From the NCBI RefSeq assembly GCF_932294415.1, contig NC_065541.1, forward strand, positions 57,452,290 to 57,516,289: DNA of 64,000 nt, written 5' to 3'. Position numbers and translations under genes: made by a program. The DNA is from Quercus robur (taxonomy: Eukaryota; Streptophyta; Magnoliopsida; Fagales; Fagaceae). Below are positions 36,108-47,270 of the stretch, one piece after another (the stretch's first letter is position 1; each line of letters begins with the position of its first letter). The notes beneath the pieces were generated by a model. That model worked only from the letters and a program-made list of their open reading frames with translations, was not told the DNA's origin and made no database searches.

Positions 36108-36650
36108 CTGTTTCCTTCTCATCCTCTCTCTGCCTCAACCCACGTCACACTGTGCTCCATGGCTAGCCACCAAGCTCTCCTTCTAAACCTCTATGGTCGG
36201 AACTTTTCAAGCTCATCACCTCCAACCACGCACCACTGCCGAAATCCAGCCAAAATCAAATCACGACCACCACCACGGCCAAAACCCAGCCAAAATCAAC
36301 ACATACATAAACATACACATACACATACACATACACATACAAATACACATAAACATACATACACATACACATAAATATACATATACATAAACATAAACAC
36401 ACATACACATAAACACGTACAAACTCACATAAACGTAAACATACACACACATAAACTTAAATATAATCATACATAAATGCTCAATTTAGCACACCAAAAT
36501 AACTAACGAAATTGTTTAAGGATTGATGTTAGTTTGCAATTTTTTCGAGTCTATATGAGGGTTTAATTTTTCTCAGTCTGTATTTGTGTTTATGTCTATG
36601 TATGTTTATGTTTATGTGTGTGTGTGTTTATGTGTATGTATATTTATATT
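35906..36650 (+). repeat. Duplicated block A (hAT right end + CT-rich leader + ACATAC array)
   Basis: A 745-bp block is repeated at 39856-40605 in the same orientation, with about 95 percent identity by eye. It contains the hAT right end, a GC-richer non-coding stretch (36108-36290), an (ACATAC/ATAAAC)n array (36293-36475), and a remnant with AACTAACGAAATTGTTT (36480-36550) that resembles the end of the Mutator-like element at 18977-19730. Confidence 0.85.
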
Positions 36651-37620
36651 GCAAATTCTTGCTTTATGTGGGCAACATTGCAAATGGTTGAGCACCCGCA
36701 AGAAATTAGAGAGATAGTAGTACAACATAAGTGTTGGTCTAAGAGATTTTGTTTGCCTTGTTAGCTTCGACCAGTCTTGGATGCAATCCAAGATGAGCAA
36801 GTTGATATATTTTCGCCGGTCGACCTTTATGAATTTTTACCTAGTTGTTTCCAATCTTTTTAACTTTTTTATAATTTTTTTTAAAATAAATTCTAATTAG
36901 GTTACCTAGTTGTTTCCAATCTTTTGTAGCTTTTGTTAGCACGTATTTCTGGGGAGATCAATTTGATGCAGTGGAGTTTATCCAATTTTTTGTTACTCAA
37001 ATGGGATTGTCTATATCAGACGTGGTTCAATCTAAAAAGAGGTTCAATCCAAAAAGGGGTTCAATCTGTGATACATCCATTCCCATTTAAGTAACAAAAA
37101 ATTGGAAAACTCCACTATATCAAATTGGTCTCCTTGGGAATATGTGCTAACAAAAGTTGCAAAAGATTGGAAACAACCAGGTAACCTAAGTAGAATTTAT
37201 TTAAAAAAATTATAAAAAAGTTAAAGAGATTGGAAACAACCAGGTAAAAATTCATAAAGGTCGACCGACGAAAATACATCAACTTGCTCATCTTGGATTG
37301 CATCCAACAATGGTTGAAGCAGACAAGGCAAACAAAATTCCTTAGACCGACACTTATGCCGTGCTACTATCTCTCTAATTTCTTGCGTGTGAGCAACCAT
37401 TTGCAATTTTGTCACCATAAAGCAAGAATTTCCCATATTTTGAATGCCTACAACCTGAAAAGATAGTGAGTCTACACACTGTTAAAAACAGAGCCAACTC
37501 CTCTGCCAAAAACAACAAAGAACTATATTGAGAACAATCTTTGTAAATGAGATGGATGGTGTGGAACGACTAAACTTACATTGGGTATCGCCATCTTAGT
37601 TTGAGCGGAGGAGCTTTCCT
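36650..37620. pseudogene. Foldback pair of a ubiquitin-specific-protease-like gene fragment
   Basis: Two arms of about 375 bp, 36650-37025 (+) and 37060-37435 (-), are inverted copies around a centre near 37040. On the - strand the right arm continues to a short first exon (MAIPN, ATG near 37595) with a GT donor, an intron, and an AG acceptor before VVGIQNMGNSCFMVTKLQ, which resembles the Cys box of ubiquitin-specific proteases (G-x-x-N-x-GN-[ST]-C-[FY]). It continues with CLPCLLQPLLDAIQDEQVD and ends after about 75 residues. The later GDQFD.VEF word fits the UBP QEDAHEF region but is out of frame. It is a broken, captured fragment. UBP identity is a motif-level guess. Confidence 0.45.
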
Positions 37621-37789
37621 CGTTTAAGTAGAGGAGGAGTTGGAAATTCTTTTTTTTTTTTTGGATGTTTGGTAGTGAGCTTACAAGAGAGAAAGGGGAA
37701 AGTAGTTATAGGCGAATTGTGTTCTTTCGGGTTTTTTGTCCCATTCGTTCTATTTTGGACTAATTGGGACTTAAATTGAATTATACATA

Positions 37790-38190
37790 CTTAATACTTT
37801 TGATGTTCTTATTATTTGGGATAAAAACTTATGTATAATTTGAATTATAAGTTTTTTATTACAAAAAAACTTATATTGAATATGTATCGGTCTATTATGA
37901 TAATAAAAACTTATACTGAGTATGTATAATTTATTCTTTAAATTTTATCGTAGATAATTTGTTCTTTCTAAAAATTAAACAATTTTAAAAAGTAATTTTC
38001 ATTACTCTAATTTTACAAATATATAAGTTTATCGTTTTTTATTGATATTATTTTTTTATGAAATGGACCTTATTCTTCTAACTATTGTTAGTATGCATTA
38101 TATATTTTTAATTTCTTTTGGTAGAATTAAAATTTCTAAGTTTCAAAGTTATTATTCAAATTCTCATTCTCTTAATTTTCAGCTTCTCAT
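37790..38190. repeat. AT-rich dispersed repeat, inverted relative at 45080-45440
   Basis: The interval matches the reverse complement of 45080-45440 at moderate identity (shared words TAAAAATTAAACAATTTT, TTGATATTATT and TATGCATTATAT). Both copies probably belong to one non-autonomous transposon family. Confidence 0.6.
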
Positions 38191-38645
38191 TTCTTCAAAT
38201 TTACAAGTTCAGAGACAAGCATCCAAAGGTTCTCGGTTCCCTTGGAGAGTGCCCCTATACTAGCAACTTAGGTCTAAACACGAGGATTTTGTTAGTCAAC
38301 TTGAAGTTGGCTCGGGAATAGGGAATTTTCTGTTAAGTTTGCTGGCTGCAGTAATTATGGATATGAAAAGTACCTCTGTTGCCTCTTTGACAAAGGTACG
38401 CCTCTTTGAATGGAGGGGTACAGTCAGAGACTTGATAAAGCTTGGTATGGCTGTTACATTCCTTCGTCTTCACCTTCGTCATATTGCCAAAGAGTGGTTC
38501 ATTTGGACTCAAATAGTGTTCTTAAAGAACCTGATTTCCAAGTGGAAGGCAGAGCTTGCTTTCATGCTGTTAGAGAGGGTTCAGTTGCAAGAAAGTATTC
38601 CAGATGAGGCAATCTTGAACGGTGATGCCACCTATGTCTTGCTTT
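38190..38645 (+). other. Exon-like but unrecognised fragment
   Basis: This stretch has more balanced base composition than its surroundings and a 102-codon frame (38339-38647) of ordinary-looking protein composition (RLFEWRGTVRDLIKLGMAV, WFIWTQIVFLKNLISKWKAEL). Neighbouring frames also look protein-like in patches, as in a frameshifted captured exon. I do not recognise the family. Confidence 0.25.
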
Positions 38646-39855
38646 GATCTTCATTTCTCTTTTATCTATTGGGTTCATGTATGTTGTTGGAAACTGGTTT
38701 TGTGAGCTAGTTGTAATGTGTGGTGGGGCTGCTCTCTAGGATGATATTTTTCCTTGTTTCTAGGCTATGGGTATGTACTTAGGCTGCACTTAAACCACTT
38801 TTAATATATTTTGCTTTTGATCAGCTTGCTACAATTGGTTAGTGTAGCTCATATTCTGTAAGGAAGCATGATAAATTACATGCATTTGGAATTGAAAAGC
38901 TACTTGTGCCTCATGAATGTGCATAGATTTACATTCAGGCACCTAGTGAATGAGTTGTACCTTCCTTTGACAGGTTGTGAATACGTCTTGTTGTGGGAAT
39001 GGCTTGTATTGATAGGTTATATATCTTGTGATTTTGAACACATTCGCTAAGTATTGCATAACACGTTCTTGGGATATTTAAAGATCCCACAAGAGAATGA
39101 GCAACCTTTGCAAATACAAATTATGCAATGAGGATAAGGGGAATGCAATTACATCCAGTAGGGATGACAAATCTAACGATTATTAGGTATCTTGCTGGAG
39201 GTGAATATTTTGCCATCAGTCAAAAGGTGTGGCTTTGCCTAAGGCAAACATCTCAGAATCAAACATTACGTGTAAACTGAGGGCAATGGTGCTTGTTGAC
39301 AAAATGTGAAAACAAATGATGCACAACAGATAAAACGTTGGTGAATGTTAGTCTCGTGTGTTAATGCGTTTGCCTAAGGCTACTTGCCTACTGGAGCATT
39401 TTGCTTAGTGGTGCAACAAATGAAGCCCGTAGTTTACAGAATGCTCAAATAACACAAACAAGGCTAACCGTGATTTTAGACGGCAAGTTGAGGTAGTCAT
39501 CCCTAATTGTTGTTCATGAACCGAATGAATAACAATGATATACATGTGCAGATTGATGGAGGAATGGGCTTTATAAACCATAAAGTAGATCCGTAGGATT
39601 ATTTTTAAAATAATGTGAACTCTTCTTCTTCTAAGTTCTAATATTCTTTCATAAACATCTTTTAATATTTTCAATGAAAATGTTTGGCGTTCCAATCCTA
39701 ATTAGCATCTTCTAATGCTTCCAATAAAAACATCAAGAGTTTAAATCCCCTGTCCTCCAACTATCGAATCATTAAATTAAAAAAAAAAAAAAAATCAGTT
39801 TTCAATTTTTGTGAATCTCAAAATTAACCTCTGAAATAAAATAACAAATAAACAA
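38646..39855. other. Intergenic DNA, nothing recognised
   Basis: AT-rich sequence with only short spurious frames and no repeat boundary that I can define. Confidence 0.5.
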
Positions 39856-40605
39856 TTCACCAAAATAATTTAGAAGAAAATGATGTTCAATTTTGCAATA
39901 CAACAAATCTTGATAATGAATTTCAAAATAATTTAGAAGAAAATGAAAATAATGATGAAAAATATAATATAAAAATTAATTTAATTAATATATAAGTATA
40001 AAAAGGGCTCCATTTTTAGTTCTCGCTTTAGGCCCCAAAATGTCTAAGGTCGTTCCTGTTTCCTTCTCATCCTCTTTCTGCCTCAACCCACGTCACATTG
40101 TGCTCCATGGCTGGCCACCAAGCTCCCCTTCTAAACCTCCATGGTTGGAGCTTTTCAAGCTCATCACCTCCAACCACACATCACTGCCAAAACCCAGCCA
40201 AAATCAAATCACGACCACCACCACGGCCAAAACCCAACCAAAATCAACACATACATAAACATACACATACACATACACATAAACATACATACACATACAC
40301 ATAAATATACATATATATATATATATATATATAAACATAAACACACATACACATAAACACGTACAAACTCACATAAACGTAAACATACACACACATAAAC
40401 TTAAATATAAACACACATAAAGGCTCAATTTAGCACACCAAAGTAACTAACGAAATTGTTTAAGGATTGATGTTAGTTTGCAATTTTTTCGAGTCTATAT
40501 GAGGGTTTAATTTTTCTCAGTCTGTATATGTGTTTATGTCTATGTATGTTTATGTTTATGTGTGTGTGTGTGTGTGTTTATGTGTATGTATGTTTATATT
40601 TGTTT
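39856..40605 (+). repeat. Duplicated block B (second copy of 35906-36650)
   Basis: Same content and order as block A: end of the hAT transposase-like frame, hAT right end (to about 40067), GC-richer stretch, ACATAC array (40250-40400, with an added (TA)n) and the Mutator-like remnant (about 40420-40510). Confidence 0.85.
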
Positions 40606-41039
40606 GTTTTTGTTTATATTTGTTTATGCGAATTTATGTGTATGTATGTTTATGTTTGTTTATTTGTTTTTGTGTATGTTTGTTTGTGTTTGTGTCCATG
40701 TATGTTTATGTATATGTTGTTTATATTTATGTTTATAAATATAAACATATATAAACATACACACATACATAAACATAAATGAACATAAATATAAACACAC
40801 ATGCACATACACATAAATATAAACATACACATGCACACACATAAACATACACATACACATACACACTCATACACATACATAAATACATACATAAACATCC
40901 ACACATATATAAACATAAATGAACATAAACATAAACACACATGCACATATACATAAACATAAATATAAACATACACATACACACACATACACACACTCAT
41001 ACACATACACATACATAAACACACATACACATATACATA
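40530..41039. repeat. Giant ACATAC/TATGTT inverted microsatellite (hairpin arms ~200-300 bp)
   Basis: About 200 bp of TATGTT/TGTGTT-type repeats (40530-40738) are followed at once by about 300 bp of the complementary AAACATA/ACACATAC repeats (40740-41039), so the strand can fold back on itself. It opens long spurious Tyr/Val/Cys/Met and His/Thr frames in several phases. It ends against a hAT right terminus. Confidence 0.9.
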
Positions 41040-41088
41040 CATTTTTAGTTCTCGCCTTAGGCCTCAAAATGTCTAGGGCCGCCCCTGC
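41040..41088 (+). mobile_element. hAT right terminus (third copy, best preserved)
   Basis: TTTTTAGTTCTCGCC...GGGCCGCCCCTG closes a third hAT-type right end. It retains the canonical GGGCCGCCCCTG better than those at 36107 and 40067, so it may be the true right end of an outer element that begins at 34618. Confidence 0.6.
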
Positions 41089-41960
41089 TAACAACTGCAA
41101 ACTCGTGCCTTGTGTCTTAATGTGATCCACTTCACAAACAATCGCCACTTGTGGACCAATTTCTTGGCCACTTCAAGAGCTTCCTGAAGATTTGCATTCG
41201 CTCTGTGTTTCCGTGATCAAGATCCAACACACACTAGGTGATCAAGTTATTGGAACAAAAATACCTCTCAAGGATGTTCAATTGCAGAGGTTGGAAGACT
41301 ATGAAATTCCCTCTCTAGATTTTCTCTCAATTTTTGCAGCCATCTTCCTCTCTTGAGATCAGGGTTCAATTTTGGCTTTTATTCATGCAGGGTTTGAGGT
41401 TGATGTGGCTACAAAATCAGCCCTGGAAGTAAAAATCCATAACTTCCATAATAAGGTCTTACTCAACCAAACATGTGACTACTGAAAATTTCTATCTGGA
41501 ATTCATTTTTGCTCAACCGAGCTATGGATTTTTCTTGAGCGAGGTTTTCATTCTTGCACAGTGAACAACAGCTTAAATCTTCAACCCAAATTACACCCTT
41601 TCATGGTACATAACTCAAAATTACTACATATTTTTGTCATGAAATTAACCAACATTAAAATCCTAACAGATTGGCCTTAAATTCCTGCCAATGAGATGTG
41701 CATACAAACAACTAAAACAGAAAGCCAGTTTAGAGATTTCTAGCATTAGCTTCTAGCATCAGTTTTAATTCATCACCCCTAAAGCAATAGCACTGGAAGG
41801 TAAAGATATGGAACTTCTTGACATGTTTACTAGGATCCTGCATAGGCTAAACAGTCTTGGTTTATTACCTTGGTTCTGAAAATTATTATAAATCTTGATA
41901 GTTTTTAGACCCCTTAAAACCACAATCAGATTAACCTAGGTAATTAGTCAAGTGATTATT
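41089..41960. repeat. LTR-like remains, antisense, poorly bounded
   Basis: CCTAACA near 41650-41656 would be the inverse of a TGTTAGG LTR start, and the - strand then reads a typical LTR-like AT-rich head. The left limit is not defined. No coding region is present. Confidence 0.25.
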
Positions 41961-42838
41961 TAATCAAATTAACAAATTTAGGTTAACACAAATATATCAT
42001 ATCAATGTATAGTAGCGGAAAATTAAAAAAAACACAACGATATGATAACCTAGGAAATCCAAACCGGTAAAAAACCTGGGGAGGATTTAACCTAACTATC
42101 TTCAAGGTAAAAAACAAATCAACTAGAAAGAATCGAAGTTTTACAATAGCGACTTAGACCACTAACATCCTATTGCTACCCACCAGTAGAAACTTACTGA
42201 CACAACCACATGCAAGCTCCGAGACCATGGACTCTTTCTTTCTTTGGCCTTTGCAAAACACAAACACCCACGTTTGTGACTTTGAGATCCCACTCAAAGG
42301 TTTAACAGCACAAACTCTCCTGTTTATGACTCCAAGACCACCCTTGAAAGTTTAGATCATCAGCACCTTTGATGACTAGAGAAGGTAGCAACTTTTAAAA
42401 CACTGGATCTTGAGATTCTTCAAGGAATAACACTGGTAAAAGACATAAGAGAGGTTTTGAGTACAAAACCCTAGATCTACAAAAGAGGCACAAGATGCAC
42501 TCTAATCTCTCCAAAAAAAACTCTCAAAACCCCACCTAGGGTTAGCTTATAATGTCCTTTAAATACTAGAAAAAACGGCTCGCGATTTAGGTTTCAAACA
42601 GATAAGTTATTGCCTTTTTACGTTTGCTGATTTTGCTGATACGCGATTTTCGATCAATAAAAAATCACTAGCATCAATCGAGTATCAATCAAACCAACCA
42701 ACTTGTAACTCATTTGTTTTTATCCCGAACTTGAGTTTTTTGTCTTGGGCTTCAATGTAGACCATTCTAAACTAATGAGACTTAGTTTTTGTCATGTTTT
42801 GTCATGGTTTGCCAACATTACAAACTCAAAACCTAACA
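41960..42838 (-). mobile_element. LTR fossil abutting ABCG pseudocopy 3
   Basis: On the - strand it begins TGTTAGGTTTTGAG (42838 leftwards) and ends in a region containing ACCTGGGGAGGATTTAACC (42076-42094, + strand), which I associate with plant LTRs. No internal coding region is seen, so it is probably a solo LTR or LTR fragment. Its right end at 42838 coincides exactly with the point where ABCG similarity begins. Confidence 0.45.
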
Positions 42839-45052
42839 AATCTCATCTTAGATTCTATGCATATTTTGAGTTTGGTTGATTGTGGGTTTAATTTTCTTCT
42901 GTTATTTATTAATGGGTGAAATTTCTGCTTCAGCTATGCCTTGTTCAACATGTTTGATGATTTGATACTTCTGGCAAAAGGTGGTCTTACTGTCTATCAT
43001 GGACCAGTGAAGAAAGTTGAAAAATACTTTGCTGGCCTTGGGATCCATATCCCAGAGCGTGTAAATCCTCCAGACCACTTAATTGACATTGTGGAGGGTA
43101 TAGTGATACCAGGTGGCAGCTCAGGAGTGAGTCATGAAGATCTTGAGATGTAATTCCAGTTAGTGAAACCAATCCTGTTGGTTCTGGAATGAAGGTACAT
43201 TCTTTTGCTGGAGAGTTATGGCAAAGTATGAAAAGCAATGTGAAACTACAACGGGATAAGATACGACTGAATTTTTTGAAGTCCAAGGAGTTAACAAACC
43301 GGAGAACTCCAGGTCTATGCCAGCAATACAAATACTTTGTTGTGAGGTAAATAATTGATTATGTTTCCAGATAACCTTGAAATCACACATTTTTCAGATA
43401 ATTGATTTAGTGAAATCTACAACCTGGTACCTGGTATCTGGTTAGCATAATAAAATTCCCAAAATCTAAAACATGGTTCTTCAAAATTACTAGGAAAGAA
43501 AAGGAAAAATGTGATAGAGCTGTTCTTTCTGAAGCATTTTTAACTTCTAGAAAATTTCCCTCCTTTGCCATGTATTATCTGAGAACCCAATGGAGGGTAA
43601 ATGATTGTTGGTCATTCCAGTGATTCATATTCCTTTAAAACATAATGCCATGTTAGTTCTCCATACCCAAAATAGTACATTTTATTTAAATGATATGAAA
43701 ATTTTGAGTTACCCCTACACTGATCATCAGTTCCATACTGCTATCTTTTCATTAGAAGTTGAAGCTTGATCTTCTCTATGCCCATGACATTTCAGGGTTG
43801 CTAAGCAGCGACTTCGGGAAGCTAGAATGCTAGCAATGGATTATCTGATCTTATTACTTGCCGGAGCTTGCTTAGGATAACTCATTAAAGTGAATGATCA
43901 AAACTTTGGTGAAGATGCTTATATTTATACCATAATTGCAGTTTGTAAGTCCCATTATTCACAGTTAACCGCTTGGTATGACTTTCTTTGAATTTGCTTT
44001 GTTGATTTATACACAATATATATATATATATATATTAGTAGTGGTACATACTTGATTTGAGAAATCTGAATTATTGTTTCTCAGTTAATTAAACAACAAA
44101 CTGCGTTCTTTATTCGTCCTAAAATCTGCAAAGCAATAATCAGTAACAAATTAAAAATGTCAGATTTGGCTATAATGAAGGAGTCCGATTGCCTAGTCAA
44201 ATAAATTATATAGTACTACCTGGAATCCATATGCACGAAGGTTACTTACTGTGATCTCTATTGCTGATTTCAGCTCTTCTATGCAAGGTTGCGGCTTTGA
44301 GAACATTCTCTCTGGATAAATTACACTACTGGAGAGAAAGTGGTTCTGGCATGAGCAGCCTAGCTTATTTTCTCTCTAAGGATACAGTTGACCATTTTAA
44401 TACAGTAATCAAACCTGCAGTATATCTCTCTATGTTCTACTTCTTCACGAATCCAAGATCTAGCTTTGCAGATAATTACTTGGTCTTGTTCTGCCTTGTG
44501 TACTGTGTAACTGGTACAGCCTATGCATTTGCCATCATTTTCGAATCAGGCATAGCCCAGCTGGTGAGTAAAATAAACACACATAGAAGAAAATATCAGC
44601 TTTCCAATTGTTATATAATTTTAATTTCACCTACAAGGCACTGTCTCTTGCAGTGTTCAATTCTTCTTCCAGTTGTTTTGACTCTCGTGGGGACACAGCC
44701 AAAAAATAGTGAATTCATGAAGATTTTAGCGAAGTTTTGCTACCCTAACCGGGTTTTGGAAGCATTCATCATTGCAAATGCTGAAAGGTAAGGCAGAATC
44801 ACACTTCCTGTCAATAAACTTACAAATGTGTACACTGACACTGTATATGTGTTGCACCCATTCTACATGGAACTGCTTATGGAAGAGTCTAACCAAACAT
44901 ACATCCTATATCAATCTATATATTATCTAAAAGCTAAAGCATAATATTTATTGTTATTAAACTCTTTTTGAGTCACATCAACATAACATTTCGGTCCACT
45001 TTGATCCATTCAGTCCGATTCAGTCCATTTTAGTCTAGTTCAAACGATTATG

Positions 45053-45084
<32 letters not shown>

Positions 45085-45930
45085 GAATGCGTCTATCAAT
45101 TATTTGAATAATATCAATTGTAATTATGTGATAAATTTTGATTATCATAATAATCTCCTTAAGAGAATGTGAAATTTGAAACTTAAAAATTTTAGTTGTG
45201 CAAAATGAAATTAGTAAAATATAATGCATAATAACAATAATTAAAAGAATATGGACCACTTCAAAAAAGAATAATATCAATTAAAAACACAAAAAATAAT
45301 AAAATTATATATTTATAAAAATAGGGAAATGATAATTACTTTTAAAAATTGTTTAATTTTTAGGGAGAATAAATTATTTACAATAAAATTTAGAAAATAA
45401 ATTATAAATTATAAATGGGTTTGCAACTAATTACAGTCAAAAGTTTCCAGCAAACCTATATTAAATAGCTTGACTCTAATGAAAACATATGTTAAGTGGG
45501 TCATGAATTTCTAGATCAAGCCTGAAATACAATTGAAAATTTCTTTTTTTTTTTTAATCTTTTTATTATTAAGTAAAGATATCATTACCATTATACAATT
45601 ACTTTTAAATCATAATACAATTCAAATATTCATGTTTGTGAATAAGGCCTTCTTCATCAAGATACTTGGAAGTTGGAACAACCATTATTAGGATAATGTA
45701 GGATTTGTACCTTCTTTCTTCTCCTAAAGAATTAACAGTTTCCTTGGTGCTACTTATTGGATTTGCACTGCAGGTATAATGGAGTGTGGCTGATTACTCG
45801 GTGTGGCTTCCTTCTTAAGAATGGCTATGACCTTCGTGATTGGAACCTATGTATATTTATCCTTATCCTTATAGGAATCATTAGTCGTGTGATTGCATTT
45901 CTTTGTATGGTGACCTTCCAAAGGAAGTGA
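42839..45930 (+). pseudogene. ABCG pseudocopy 3 (exons 10-14, older)
   Basis: Diverged copy of the ABCG 3' half, starting inside intron 9. Exon equivalents: 42934-43346, 43796-43944, 44274-44563, 44654-44787, 45774-45930. Exon 10 has lost 82 bases around 43142, shifting the frame. Exon 11 has a TAA where the parent has TCA (near 43878). Exons 12-14 keep the parent's exact lengths (290, 134, 157 bases), splice sites and open frames. Introns differ from the parent by insertions and deletions: it lacks the intron-12 insert and the intron-13 SINE, and has its own Helitron-like insert. Exons 1-9 are not in the window. It is probably dead, although a short transcript of exons 12-14 is conceivable. 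Confidence 0.88.
44927..45600 (+). mobile_element. Helitron-like insert in pseudocopy 3 intron 13
   Basis: Starts TCTATATATTATCTAAAAGC, related to the end at 14637, followed by GAGTCACATCA. It contains (CT)n at 45052-45080 and the AT-rich repeat shared with 37790-38190. The 3' end is not defined. Confidence 0.45.
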
Positions 45931-47270
45931 GACAAGACTAACTGACATTCTTTTATAGTATAAAAATGCCAAGTTATTTGCCAATTTTAAGACTTACAAA
46001 TTAACATGACAATGAGTCATTGTTTCAATTTCACAACATAATAGATAAATAACCAAATTACTTCTTTGTAACTGGTGATAATGAGTTTGTAAGTTTTATG
46101 TTGTAAAATTTATAAGGGAAAAATTAATGAATTCTCTAAGAATATTAGTTGAACATTGGTTTAAAGTTTCATCAGCTAATCTGCTGGCAAACTTCTACTT
46201 TCCAAACACTGCTAATACTACGCAATTCCATTATCATTTTATTTTAAATACATTCCAAATTAGAGATATCTGAGTATTGCGTGGGATGAAAATTTGTAAT
46301 GAAAGTTATGAATATATATTCCTAAGAACTTTTACCATAGTAATGAAAAGAGAGGCAAACAAAACACATGCATACGCAAACAAAACACGTGCATACACAA
46401 ACGAACAAAAGGAAAGACCTGTACAAGGAGAGGAAACATGGGATCGTTTCTAATTGTCTAAACTTTTATCTCAAGCTGATTACAAATTAGTTCAGCAACT
46501 TTTATTCCATCAAGTTTGTAAATTAGAAGAACAGGAAAGTTAAGAACTTGCTGGATAAAAATTGCAATTGGTTGCTTCAATAACAATATACTGGAATCCA
46601 AACAAAGGGATATAAGATGATTGAGCATCAACCATTATATATCTTCTTTCCTGTGATGAATTGAACATATCTAAAGCCACTTTTATGTGAATAAATAATA
46701 TAACACTTGTGACATTATCAAATTCCTGAGGTAAATTTATTGGGAAATTTGTGTCCACTTTTCTTTCCCTTTTTCTTTATAAACCAGGCTGGCTGAAAGA
46801 AACCATAAGATATTGGGGTCGTCATTTTTCGTTGAGAATATATGCAAGACTTATGACTCTCAATTGCTAGTAAAATTCATGCCGAATAAATACATTTTTG
46901 GAATTTTTTTTTAATGGAAAAAAGTTTCTATACTCTGTCCAAACATTTTGGGGGCAAGAAGTACAGTGGGGTCATGCAATCCATCCCAAATTCATATTGG
47001 TGCCACCCTTTTTTTTGACATCCCAAAGTTCAGACTTCGGGATCTTTGTTAACTGAACAGCTTCCTATAACTTGGATGCGCCACAACTCTTGACTACATC
47101 AACATGCCAAGCCATACAATCAAGAGTGACTGTCATTGCTGCTGATGATAACCCAAAATATCAGTTCACTGAAATATAGTTCTCCAATTTCTGAAGAATA
47201 AGTGTGTTTTTTAGAGGGAAAAGACTATGAAAAGATTTCAGAAAAGTTTACCTTATCATATTGCAGATGG
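45931..47270. other. Intergenic DNA between ABCG pseudocopy 3 and GET3B, nothing recognised
   Basis: AT-rich, with only short frames. Because GET3B is transcribed leftward, the part next to 47270 should hold its 3' UTR and polyadenylation region. Confidence 0.5.

Noticed and set aside
36159-36470. His/Thr-rich and Tyr/Val/Cys-rich frames, also at 40098-41148
   Set aside because: These are ACATAC/TATGTT microsatellite translations.
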